A stretch of DNA of 17,434 nucleotides. It comes from Bacillota bacterium. Its GTDB lineage: Bacteria; Bacillota; Clostridia; Acetivibrionales; JAFADI01. Location of the stretch: positions 1 to 17,434 of the forward strand of contig JAFADI010000040.1 of NCBI GenBank assembly GCA_023424965.1. Direction: 5' to 3'. Positions within the stretch are counted from its first letter, which is position 1, and every line of letters starts with the position of its first letter. Below are positions 1 to 7,427 of this stretch, piece after piece. The translations under genes and the position numbers were made by a program. The notes beneath the pieces were generated by a model. The model made no database searches, was not told the DNA's origin, and worked only from the letters and a program-made list of their open reading frames with translations.

Positions 1-5
1 GAGTT

Positions 6-1127
6 TTACACCACTACATTCTTGCCCACGGTGATGGGCCAGTTCAGTTCCCCCTTGAGGGCTTTATCCCTGGTCACAATAACGCTCTTGTCCAGGATGG
101 AGTATTCCAGGTAAGCATTTTCCTCAATAATGGAATCCTGCATGATGATGCAGTCCTTGATATGGGCGCCCCGTTTTACCGTCACGCCCCGGAAGAGCAC
201 GCTGTTTATTACCGTCCCTTCGACGATGCAGCCGTCGGCCACGACGGAGTTTTTGACGTCCGCCTCTTCATTGTACTTGGCGGGCGGCTCATCCTTCACC
301 TTTGTAAAAATCTTTCCGTTGTCGATGAACAGCTCCGTGCGTATATCGGGATCCAGCAGCTCCATATTGCATTTGTAGTAGAGCTGGATGGAGCTCAAGC
401 ACCGCCAGTAGCCCTGGAAGTTGTAGCCGAAAATTTTCAGGTTGTTGATGTTCCGGATGAGAACGTCTTTTACAAAATCGTAATACCCATGGGCGGCACA
501 ATCCTCAAGAAGGGAGATGAGCAGGGAACGTCGGATTATGTAAACTCCCATGGAGCCAAGCCTGGTCTTGGGGTTTAAAGGCTTTTCCATCAGGTCCAGC
601 ACTCTTTCATCCCCGTCGATGTCCAGGATTCCCAGCAGGGAAAGGTCTTCGCGGGAGAAATCACTCATGTCCCTGTATGCGATGGTGATGTCCGCATCCT
701 TTTCCTTGTGGTATTCCAGCAGCTTCCGGAAATCCATCTTGAATATGCAGTTGGCGGTGGAGACAATCACATATTCCTCATTGCTGCGTTTGAGGAAGGT
801 GAGGTTGTTATATACCGCATCGGCGGTGCCTCTGTACCATCCGGTGTTATCTCCGGAGAGGTAGGGAGGAAAGATGAAAAGACCGTCGTTCCGTCTGTCC
901 AGGTCCCATTCCTTTCCCGAACCCAGATGGTCCATCAGGGAACGGAAGCTGTATTGGGTCAGTATGCCGATGTTGGTTATATTGGAATTAACCATATTGG
1001 AAAGGATAAAATCAATTGCCCTGTATTTTCCTCCGACAGGTATTGCAGCCACGGAACGGATGTCCGACAGATCCTTCAGCCTGTCGTTTCTGCCGCCTGC
1101 CAGTATAATGCCCATTGTGTTGTTCAT
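6..1127 (-). CDS. glgD: GlgD, non-catalytic subunit of glucose-1-phosphate adenylyltransferase
   Basis: A 373-residue protein of the ADP-glucose pyrophosphorylase family, normal length for Firmicute GlgD. The N-terminal nucleotidyltransferase fold is recognisable: ILAGGRNDRL at about 8-17, then GGKYRAIDF at 32-40 and the WYRGTADAVYNN stretch near 98-109. Catalytic features are eroded. Where GlgC has AKPAV this protein has VAAIPV, and the GlgC SGDH aspartate aligns with Asn126 in TANC. The C-terminal third is the expected left-handed beta-helix of hexapeptide-like repeats. In studied Firmicutes GlgD has little activity alone and modulates GlgC in a heteromer, so that is the inferred role in cytoplasmic glycogen synthesis. 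Its ATG overlaps the glgC stop by four bases (ATGA), with GGAGG nine bases upstream inside glgC, implying translational coupling. The gene ends five bases from the window edge, so whether other glg genes follow cannot be seen. Confidence 0.95.
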   Translation of the reverse strand: MNNTMGIILAGGRNDRLKDLSDIRSVAAIPVGGKYRAIDFILSNMVNSNITNIGILTQYSFRSLMDHLGSGKEWDLDRRNDGLFIFPPYLSGDNTGWYRGTADAVYNNLTFLKRSNEEYVIVSTANCIFKMDFRKLLEYHKEKDADITIAYRDMSDFSREDLSLLGILDIDGDERVLDLMEKPLNPKTRLGSMGVYIIRRSLLISLLEDCAAHGYYDFVKDVLIRNINNLKIFGYNFQGYWRCLSSIQLYYKCNMELLDPDIRTELFIDNGKIFTKVKDEPPAKYNEEADVKNSVVADGCIVEGTVINSVLFRGVTVKRGAHIKDCIIMQDSIIEENAYLEYSILDKSVIVTRDKALKGELNWPITVGKNVVV

Positions 1128-2404
1128 TCGCAGATACCTCCCTTGTATACGCTGTCACCCGATGGAATTGCCAGAGAACAGAAATCTTCCCCGCCGGCGC
1201 CTATGTCGATAAACACATTTTTACCTATGGCGGTATTGTCGGGGATGGAAGCTCCTTCACCCACAACGGAAATTCCCGAGTTGTAGATGGCCGGCTTGAT
1301 TTCATTCGGCACCATGTCGCCGAAACCGATTTTGACCTCCAGGCCCACGTTGACTTTTTCACTTAAAATGCTCTGTACAATATGGGAACGGGCCCCGATC
1401 CTGCAGTTGGACATGATGATGGAGTCCTCGACAACAGCCCCTTCTTCGATAAACACTCCGGGGAAAATGACGGAATTCCGGACCTGCCCATAGACCATGC
1501 AGCCCTCCGCTACGATGGACTTCTTTACGCTGCCGTTGGGTCCCACATAGTGGGCAGGTTTGACGGGATTTGTGGTGTAAATCTTCCATTGGGGATCAAA
1601 AAGGTTGAACTCCGGAATTCTTTTGATCAGGTCCATGTTGGATTCCCAGAAGGCCTGAATGGTTCCTACATCCTTCCAGTAACCGCTGAATTTGTAGGAC
1701 CACATGCTGCGGCCTTCCGCGAGCATCATGGGAATGATGTTTTTGCCGAAGTCATTGTCGGAGCCCTGGCTGGAGCTGTCCCGGATCAGATATTCCCTCA
1801 GCACCGGCCACGTAAATATGTACACACCCATGGAAGCAAGGTTGCTCTTGGGGTTTTTGGGCTTTTCTTCAAACTCGTATATTTTTCCATCCTCAAGGGT
1901 ATTCATGATTCCATACCTGCTGGCGTCGTCCAGGGGCACCTCAATGACGGAAATGGTGGCATCCGCCTTATTTTTCTTGTGGGCATCCAGCATCTGGGAA
2001 TAGTCCATTTTGTATATATGGTCTCCGGAGAGGATGATGACATATTCAGGCGATATTTTATCTACATAATGAATGTTCTGATAAACCGCATTGGCGGTTC
2101 CCGTATACCATTCGCCGATTTCTTCTTTGAGATAGGGGGAGAGGATGGTAACCCCGCCGTTGATTCTGTCAAGATCCCAGGGTTTGCCAATGCCGATGTG
2201 GGTGTTGAGCTTTAAGGGCTGGTATTGGGTCAATACCCCTACGGTGTCAATGCCGGAATTGATACAGTTACTCAGGGAAAAATCTATGATTCGATACTTG
2301 CCGCCGTACAGCACAGCGGGTTTGGCAATGGTTTTGGTGAGTACTCCAAGCCTGCTGCCTTGACCCCCTGCAAGCAGAAGAGCAATAATTTCTTTACTTC
2401 CCAT
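1124..2404 (-). CDS. glgC: GlgC, glucose-1-phosphate adenylyltransferase
   Basis: Makes ADP-glucose from glucose-1-phosphate and ATP, the committed step of bacterial glycogen synthesis, in the cytoplasm. The 426-residue protein has the complete family signature: LLLAGGQGSRLGVLT at about 10-23 (nucleotide loop), AKPAV at 27-31, GGKYRIIDFSLSN at 34-46, WYTGTANAVYQN near 99-110, SGDHIYKMDY at 126-135 with the catalytic-site Asp128, and EEKPKNPKSNLASMGVYIF around 180-195. The C-terminal part is a left-handed beta-helix with repeated V/I-E-G-x-V-type turns. Length is slightly above the roughly 380-400 typical of Gram-positive GlgC, through a longer tail. The start is supported by AGGAGA ten bases upstream. 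It leads a two-gene operon with glgD. A possible extended -10 promoter and a small dyad lie upstream in the 243-base divergent gap. Confidence 0.97.
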   Translation of the reverse strand: MGSKEIIALLLAGGQGSRLGVLTKTIAKPAVLYGGKYRIIDFSLSNCINSGIDTVGVLTQYQPLKLNTHIGIGKPWDLDRINGGVTILSPYLKEEIGEWYTGTANAVYQNIHYVDKISPEYVIILSGDHIYKMDYSQMLDAHKKNKADATISVIEVPLDDASRYGIMNTLEDGKIYEFEEKPKNPKSNLASMGVYIFTWPVLREYLIRDSSSQGSDNDFGKNIIPMMLAEGRSMWSYKFSGYWKDVGTIQAFWESNMDLIKRIPEFNLFDPQWKIYTTNPVKPAHYVGPNGSVKKSIVAEGCMVYGQVRNSVIFPGVFIEEGAVVEDSIIMSNCRIGARSHIVQSILSEKVNVGLEVKIGFGDMVPNEIKPAIYNSGISVVGEGASIPDNTAIGKNVFIDIGAGGEDFCSLAIPSGDSVYKGGICE

Positions 2405-2454
2405 AAAAAAATCATCTCCTGTAAAAGTAAATTTGGGTAGGTATCTGGTACACT

Positions 2455-2479
2455 TCCTTATTCCCCTTTTGAATAAGGA
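2455..2479 (-). promoter_or_regulatory. Small dyad in the glgC leader
   Basis: A perfect 9-bp inverted repeat, TCCTTATTC and GAATAAGGA, around a 7-base spacer, about 50 bases upstream of the glgC start and inside the predicted leader transcript. There is no following U-run, so it is not a standard terminator. It could be a protein-binding site or an mRNA hairpin. The symmetry is seen; any function is inferred. Confidence 0.3.
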
Positions 2480-2547
2480 TAAAACAACATAAAATTTTAC
2501 AAAAAAATGTGTGGTGCCCGAAGATTATTTATATGAAGCTTATCTAA

Positions 2548-2556
2548 ATTATAACA
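2548..2556 (-). promoter_or_regulatory. Candidate extended -10 promoter for glgCD
   Basis: On the minus strand this reads TGTTATAAT, a perfect TATAAT preceded by the TGn extended -10 element. No good TTGACA box sits 17 bases upstream, which fits an extended -10 promoter. It would give a leader of about 135-140 bases before glgC, containing the small dyad at 2455-2479. Confidence 0.4.
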
Positions 2557-2659
2557 TAAAAAGCTTGATTATTCCCCAGGTTTTTGCAGAATCTTTTTCT
2601 GTACTATTGGGACCGGATGTAATAGAATAAAAGGTAAACTGAATTGAATGGGGTCGCAT

Positions 2660-3604
2660 ATGAGGCATTTGTTCATTGTAAATCCGGTGGCGGGAAAAGG
2701 CAAGGCTCTGGACTATATTCCGGAAATAGAAAGCTGCTGCTGCGGCAGCGGTGAGGATTATGTCATTGAGGTCACAAAGAGACATGGCCATGCTACCGAA
2801 ATTGCACGCAATTATTCCAATACCGGCACGGACAGGATTTACTCCGTCGGGGGCGACGGCACCCTGAATGAGGTTCTGAACGGCATGGCGGGCAGCGGCA
2901 GCTCCCTTGGCATCATACCCAGCGGTTCGGGAAATGATTTCATCAGAAGCATGGAAAATTACAGTGAACCGGTTGACATCGTGAGGCGCACCGTCTTCGG
3001 CCCTGAAAGCCGGATCGACCTTGGAAGGATCAACGGCAGGTATTTCATCAATATCGCCTCCATCGGCTTTGACGCCGAAGTGGCCTACAATGCGGGGAAA
3101 CTGAAAAGGCTGCCGGGAGTGAGCGGTAAAATGGCCTATGTCATGGGTATTCTATCTGCCGTCGTCAATGCCAGGAGCAACCGGATCAAATTGTGCATCG
3201 ACGGGGAATGTGAGGACCTGAAATCCCTCCTTGTGGCGGTGGCGAACGGACGGTACTATGGAGGCGGCATCCTGCCGGCTCCGGAGGCAAGACTGGATGA
3301 CGGGCTCTTTGACATTTGCCTCATCCGGGAGGTCAGCATTCAAAAAATATTGCGATGCTTTCCCATGATGATGAAGGGAACTCACGGGGAGCTTGAAGAG
3401 GTAAGCTTCCACCGGGGGAAGAAAATTCATATCCTGTGCGACAGGGCTGTTCCAATGAATGTGGACGGCGAGATTGTTGAGGGCAGGGAAGCCCTGATTG
3501 ACATCATACCGGAGGGCATAACCGTCATCCGCCCTGAGGCGGTAAATCCTTCGGACAGAAGCAAGACAAAGCAGTCCCGTGTCCGGACGGCCGTAAGACA
3601 ATAA
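2660..3604 (+). CDS. Diacylglycerol kinase / YegS-BmrU family lipid kinase (first copy)
   Basis: A soluble or peripheral ATP-dependent lipid kinase of the DAGK catalytic-domain family, which phosphorylates diacylglycerol or related lipids at the inner face of the membrane. Visible motifs, counted from the chosen start, are FIVNPVAGKGK at 5-15, the diagnostic GGDGT at 64-68 followed by LNEVLNGM, and IPSGSGNDFIRSM at about 87-99. The rest is the usual beta-rich second domain ending near DGEIVEG. At 314 residues the length is normal. I chose ATG 2660 because GGGG lies six bases upstream and family members begin just before the F-I-V-N-P strand. ATG 2648, in frame four codons earlier, is the alternative, but its nearest AAAGG is 13 bases away. 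The exact lipid substrate cannot be read from sequence. It is divergent from glgC and ends at a strong bidirectional terminator. A second family member lies at 14880-15758. Confidence 0.93.
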   Translation: MRHLFIVNPVAGKGKALDYIPEIESCCCGSGEDYVIEVTKRHGHATEIARNYSNTGTDRIYSVGGDGTLNEVLNGMAGSGSSLGIIPSGSGNDFIRSMENYSEPVDIVRRTVFGPESRIDLGRINGRYFINIASIGFDAEVAYNAGKLKRLPGVSGKMAYVMGILSAVVNARSNRIKLCIDGECEDLKSLLVAVANGRYYGGGILPAPEARLDDGLFDICLIREVSIQKILRCFPMMMKGTHGELEEVSFHRGKKIHILCDRAVPMNVDGEIVEGREALIDIIPEGITVIRPEAVNPSDRSKTKQSRVRTAVRQ

Positions 3605-3612
3605 GAAAATGC

Positions 3613-3659
3613 AAAAACTCCTGCAATCCGTAAAGACAACGGACGGCGGGAGTTTTTTT
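3613..3659. terminator. Bidirectional intrinsic terminator between the lipid kinase and MATE genes
   Basis: Lower stem ACTCC (3617-3621) pairs with GGAGT (3649-3653) and extends through TGC/GCG with one T-G pair. After a short bulge the upper stem TCCGT (3627-3631) pairs with ACGGA (3639-3643). The right side is followed by a T-run on the plus strand. The left side begins with AAAAA, giving a T-run on the minus strand. It can therefore end both the lipid kinase transcript and the convergent MATE transcript. Confidence 0.85.
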
Positions 3660-3715
3660 CGTCCTTTGACCGACAAGGCCCGTTCCGGGATGCTGGAAGC
3701 GGATGCCGGTGAAAT

Positions 3716-5137
3716 TTACTTGAAGTTGCCCTGCTCCGTTTCAACAGGGGCCTCCGGTGCCGGCGGATTTCCGGACTTGATTACCGCCTTCTTCCACCTT
3801 CCTGAGAAGTAGTAGGCAAGGCTTACCGTCATGGAAACGCCGAAGCTCAGGATGATGGCGATCCAGATTCCCGATATGCCGACAGAGGACTTTGACAAAA
3901 CGGCGGCAAGGGGTACCCGGATGATCCAGAGGGACACCAGGGAGAAAACCATGGTGGTCATGGTATGTCCTGCACCGTTGATAACGCCGTTTGAAATAAA
4001 CATAATCGCAAAAAGAATGTAGGAAGAGCCCACAAGCTTAAGGTAATGGATACCCATGGCGTAGCCGGTCTCGCTGCTTCCGAAGCCGAACATGGTCAGA
4101 ATGGGTCCGGGCAGGGTTACCGCAATGATGGAGATGAAGATGGTAATTACCGAGGTCATGAGGATGCCCCATTTGAAGATCTCTTTTACTCTCTCCGGCT
4201 TTCCTGCGCCAAGGTTCTGTCCTGTCAGTGCCGATACGGCCATGCTCAGTGACATGGCGGGCATGAAGGCGATGGAGTCCACCCTGCTCGCAGCTCCGAA
4301 GGCTGCCGTGGCTGCGGCGCCGAAATTATTGACAAAGGTGGTTACAAAGGCATTGCCGATGGAGACCAGGGACTGCTGTACCATGGAGGGAAACCCTATC
4401 TTGAACAGCAAAAAGGTAAGGTCCTTTTCCAGCGTGAACTTCCTGGGGTCAATGGCAACAAAATGCTCCTTGCGGTTCAAATAAACAAGGGAAGCGATAA
4501 AGGCCACGGCCTGTGCGATGAGCGAGGCGTAGGCAGCTCCGTTCAGGCCCAGCTTGGGGATGGGGCCGATACCGATGATGAAAATAGGGTCAAGGACGGC
4601 ATTCAATACCGTTCCCAGGAACATGAAGCCCAGCGGGGTCATGGTATCCCCGATACCGCGCAAAATAGAGGCGATCAGGAAGCTGAAGTACATCAATATG
4701 AAACCTGCAAGTGAAATTTTAAGATAGCCGGAGGCCAGCTCAAAAATACTTTCCGGCGTATTCATCAGTCTAAGCAGGTAATCGCTTGACAGAATTCCTC
4801 CGACGGTCAAAAGGGCTCCGAAGATCAGGGCTAATGAAAATGAGTTGTTAACGACCTTTTCCACCATCTTCATGTTCTTGGCCCCGTAGTACTGGGACAC
4901 AAGGATCGTCGTGGCAAGCGTGACGCCTGAAGCCAGGGCGATCAAAATGAAAACGATGGGAAAGCTGACCGCGGATGCGCCCACGGCATCCTCTCCGATC
5001 ATGTTTCCGACCCATATGGTGTTGATAATGCTGTATCCTGCCTGAAGGGCGTTTCCTATCAGCATCGGAACCGAAAAGGTCAAAAGATGCCTGGGGATGT
5101 TTCCTACGGTAAGATCTTTTCCAAACTTGCTGCTCAT
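3716..5137 (-). CDS. MATE family multidrug/Na+ (or H+) antiporter
   Basis: A 473-residue inner-membrane protein of the multidrug and toxic compound extrusion family (NorM/DinF-like), the usual length, with about 12 hydrophobic segments arranged as two MatE repeats. The N-terminus has the family pattern: IPRHLLTFSVPMLIGNALQ, then INTIWVGNMIGEDAVGASAVSFP near 38-60. The second half begins around FLLFKIGFPSMVQQ, with AAFGAASRVDSIAFMPAMSL and ALTGQNLGAGKPERV as the repeat's counterpart. Such proteins export cationic drugs or metabolites using an ion gradient; substrate cannot be assigned here. The start is supported by GGAGA six bases upstream. It is monocistronic, divergent from the helicase gene at 5353, and has its own candidate promoter at 5181-5209. 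The tail after the last membrane segment is short and Pro/Glu-rich. Confidence 0.95.
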   Translation of the reverse strand: MSSKFGKDLTVGNIPRHLLTFSVPMLIGNALQAGYSIINTIWVGNMIGEDAVGASAVSFPIVFILIALASGVTLATTILVSQYYGAKNMKMVEKVVNNSFSLALIFGALLTVGGILSSDYLLRLMNTPESIFELASGYLKISLAGFILMYFSFLIASILRGIGDTMTPLGFMFLGTVLNAVLDPIFIIGIGPIPKLGLNGAAYASLIAQAVAFIASLVYLNRKEHFVAIDPRKFTLEKDLTFLLFKIGFPSMVQQSLVSIGNAFVTTFVNNFGAAATAAFGAASRVDSIAFMPAMSLSMAVSALTGQNLGAGKPERVKEIFKWGILMTSVITIFISIIAVTLPGPILTMFGFGSSETGYAMGIHYLKLVGSSYILFAIMFISNGVINGAGHTMTTMVFSLVSLWIIRVPLAAVLSKSSVGISGIWIAIILSFGVSMTVSLAYYFSGRWKKAVIKSGNPPAPEAPVETEQGNFK

Positions 5138-5180
5138 GTTTCTCTCCTTCGTTAAAGCTGTAAATCATGGTATTCACAAT

Positions 5181-5209
5181 ATATTACAACTTAAATGAAA
5201 GATAATCAA
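5181..5209 (-). promoter_or_regulatory. Candidate sigma-A promoter for the MATE gene
   Basis: Minus-strand TTGATT (plus 5204-5209) and TAATAT (plus 5181-5186) are separated by exactly 17 bases. Each matches four of six consensus positions. Predicted transcription would start about 37 bases before the MATE ATG, leaving room for the visible GGAGA site. Confidence 0.45.
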
Positions 5210-5275
5210 GCCATTTTTTATTGGGACGGTTCGCAACTTTATTGCGGATTAAAAGTTGAGGACTGTCCTCCGAAA

Positions 5276-5305
5276 ATACCATAAACCCTTTCGTGTTTAT
5301 GGTAT
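5276..5305. promoter_or_regulatory. 11-bp dyad overlapping the helicase promoter (candidate operator)
   Basis: ATACCATAAAC (5276-5286) and GTTTATGGTAT (5295-5305) are perfect inverted repeats around the 8-base spacer CCTTTCGT. The right arm overlaps the extended -10 at 5300-5308. Arms of this length overlapping a promoter are typical of a dimeric repressor site. It lies in the divergent gap with the MATE gene, so it might affect both. The symmetry is seen; binding is inferred. Confidence 0.55.
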
Positions 5306-5308
5306 AAT
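5300..5308 (+). promoter_or_regulatory. Extended -10 promoter of the degenerate helicase gene
   Basis: TGGTATAAT is a TGn extended -10 with a consensus TATAAT at 5303-5308. Expected transcription start is near 5315. That would leave the in-frame ATG at 5320 almost leaderless, which favours the downstream TTG start at 5353 with its own GGAGG. Confidence 0.5.
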
Positions 5309-5352
5309 ATTCTTGCCCTATGGAATTATTACTGTTCGGAGGTGCGGAAAAT

Positions 5353-7410
5353 TTGTTTGCTTTTACGGGAAAAGAAAAAAAAATCATCGAATCGGAGCGT
5401 ACCGACGAAAAAATCATCCTCAGGGGTCCCACGGGCTGCGGCAAATCCACCATTCTGCTTGAACGCTACAAGCATATGGTGGGTGAGCTGGGCATTCCCA
5501 GCGAAAAGATACTCATCCTGCTGCTCAACAGGACCCAGTCCCTGGACTGGAGAAAGAATACCGTCCTGAAAAGCTCGGGAGCCGTTTGGAGGACCTCCTA
5601 CTATGGCTTCATACAGGGAGAAATCAAGACCTATTATCCCTTGATTTTTAAAAACTGTCCCGATATTGCGGACAAGCGTATAAAGCCCATCTTTCTCACC
5701 TTTGAATCCGCCCAGTTCCTGGTCTCGAAGGTCATTGAGGCCCACCGGGAGAACCGGGGCATATTTGCCGGGATCACTTCCTACACCGACCGGATTGCCA
5801 TTGACCTGACGGCCAACCTGGTGAAAGCCGCCACCTCGGATATTCCCTACGGTGAGATAGGAAACAGGCTGTATGCTTCGCTGGAACACAAGGACGACAT
5901 CAAAAAGCAGCTTTTCCTGGACTCCGACAGCATCATCTCCGCCTACCGGGAGAAATGCCTGAAGCTTGGAGTTTTTGACTTCGGTATGGCCATCGAGCTG
6001 TACAACAACTGCCTGCTTAAAGATGAATTGTACAGGGAGCAGCTTTTTGACAGGGTGCAGCATCTGATTGTGGACAATATTGAGGAATGTGTGCCGACAG
6101 AGGTCGATTTTATCGAGATGCTGCTTCCCCGTGTCAAGTCCTGCTGCCTGGGATATAATTACGAAGGCGGCTACGGAGAAGCCTTCGGAGGAAACCACGG
6201 CTATATGAAGTCCCGGTTCCAGGACCGATGCAGGACCATCGACCTGGAGAAGTCCCATACCTGCAACGATTTTATGTACGAGTTTTCCGACATGCTCTTT
6301 GACAATATTGAGAACCGGAAGGGCAGTAAGATACAAAAGAATACCTGTGTGGAAAGAAACGCGCCTGTGGACTTGCGGAGCGAGATGCTGGAGACGGTGG
6401 GGGAGAAGGTCTGCAGCCTTATAACCCATGAGGGATACAGGCCCTCGGACATCATCGTTCTTTCCACCTATGCGGACCCGGTGACGGAGTTTGTCATCGG
6501 GAGAATCCTGGAAAAACAGGGCTGCCAGTTGAAGAACCTGGCCAGAAAAAACCGCATCATCGACAATCCCTTTGCCCAGGCGCTTATCACGCTGGCACAG
6601 CTTTGCCATCCCTCCTACGGATTTTTCCCCAACAGGGATGACGTAAAAGCCCTGGTCCGGATGGTTTTAAAAATAGACCCTGTCCGAAGTTCGCTGGTTG
6701 CGGGTGAGATATGCAGCCAGAGGCCTTTTGCGGAATTTCCCGATGTGGAATTTCCCGGCCTGGTTGAGCGCATCGGCTATTACAATATTGAAAAGTATGA
6801 ATATATCAGAGGCTGGATTAAAGATTACCGGGCCTCTGAAAAGAACCTCCCCATCAATGAGTTTTTGCAGAAGGTGTTCCTGGAAATACTCATCTCCGAT
6901 GAAGTGACGGAAGAGGACGTTTCCCAGGCCAGAAATCTTATTGACAGTGCGCAGACCTTCGTGGACGTGGTTTCCAGGTTCAACAGGAAGAATGCCAGCA
7001 GGGATTACCTGGGGATGGTCAGAAGCGGGATAAAATCGGCGGAAAGCATCTTTGAGATCGAGGAAAAGCTGGAGGGGGAGTTTGTGCTCCTGACCACACC
7101 GGTGGCTTTTCTGGCAAGCTCGCTGAAAAGCAAGGTGATTCTTCTTACCAGCCTGAGCAGCAAAAACTGGGCCCCGCGGAGCATCAAGGAGCTTACCAAC
7201 GCCCATGTGCTCACAAAAACCTGGAATGCGGGGGAGGTATATACGGAAGAACTGGAGGAAACCAACCAGAAGCACTACGTGGCGGTACTGATGAGGGCCA
7301 TCCTGAAGAGGTGCGGGGAAAGGCTCATCACCTTTGAATCCAATTTATCCGCCAACGGTTTCGAGAATGAAGGCGTCTTAACGGAGTATTTCGACGAACT
7401 TTTATCATAG
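5353..7410 (+). CDS. Degenerate UvrD/AddB-like superfamily 1 helicase subunit
   Basis: A 685-residue protein with an SF1 helicase-like layout but worn motifs. From the chosen start, Walker A is GPTGCGKST at 25-33. The Walker B region reads LIVDNIEE with Asp241, where helicases have D-E-x-Q-D, so the catalytic Glu position is Asn242. No VGDxxQSIY motif III is recognisable. A motif VI remnant, HYVAVLMRA at about 641-649, keeps Arg648 where the family has YVALTRA. This pattern recalls the helicase-like half of AddB, which holds DNA but is not the motor. I infer a structural or DNA-recognition role with the helicase at 9338 and nuclease at 11699. I prefer TTG 5353 because GGAGG lies 10 bases upstream. 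ATG 5320, adding 11 residues, has no ribosome site and lies next to the predicted transcription start. A weakly active UvrD paralogue is the alternative. Confidence 0.8.
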   Translation: MFAFTGKEKKIIESERTDEKIILRGPTGCGKSTILLERYKHMVGELGIPSEKILILLLNRTQSLDWRKNTVLKSSGAVWRTSYYGFIQGEIKTYYPLIFKNCPDIADKRIKPIFLTFESAQFLVSKVIEAHRENRGIFAGITSYTDRIAIDLTANLVKAATSDIPYGEIGNRLYASLEHKDDIKKQLFLDSDSIISAYREKCLKLGVFDFGMAIELYNNCLLKDELYREQLFDRVQHLIVDNIEECVPTEVDFIEMLLPRVKSCCLGYNYEGGYGEAFGGNHGYMKSRFQDRCRTIDLEKSHTCNDFMYEFSDMLFDNIENRKGSKIQKNTCVERNAPVDLRSEMLETVGEKVCSLITHEGYRPSDIIVLSTYADPVTEFVIGRILEKQGCQLKNLARKNRIIDNPFAQALITLAQLCHPSYGFFPNRDDVKALVRMVLKIDPVRSSLVAGEICSQRPFAEFPDVEFPGLVERIGYYNIEKYEYIRGWIKDYRASEKNLPINEFLQKVFLEILISDEVTEEDVSQARNLIDSAQTFVDVVSRFNRKNASRDYLGMVRSGIKSAESIFEIEEKLEGEFVLLTTPVAFLASSLKSKVILLTSLSSKNWAPRSIKELTNAHVLTKTWNAGEVYTEELEETNQKHYVAVLMRAILKRCGERLITFESNLSANGFENEGVLTEYFDELLS

Positions 7411-7427
7411 AAAAGGATGGTAAAGCA

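Noticed and set aside
6..1127. GlgD active-site loss as a sign of pseudogenisation
   Set aside because: Loss of catalytic residues is the normal state of the Firmicute GlgD regulatory subunit. The frame is intact and coupled to glgC.
5320..5352. ATG 5320 as start of the degenerate helicase
   Set aside because: It has no ribosome site and lies about five bases from the predicted transcription start, whereas TTG 5353 has GGAGG at a good distance. The extra 11 residues add no motif.
5329..6609. A 426-codon open frame on the minus strand opposite the degenerate helicase
   Set aside because: The translation matches no family pattern. It mirrors a gene with clear helicase remnants and lacks a ribosome site.
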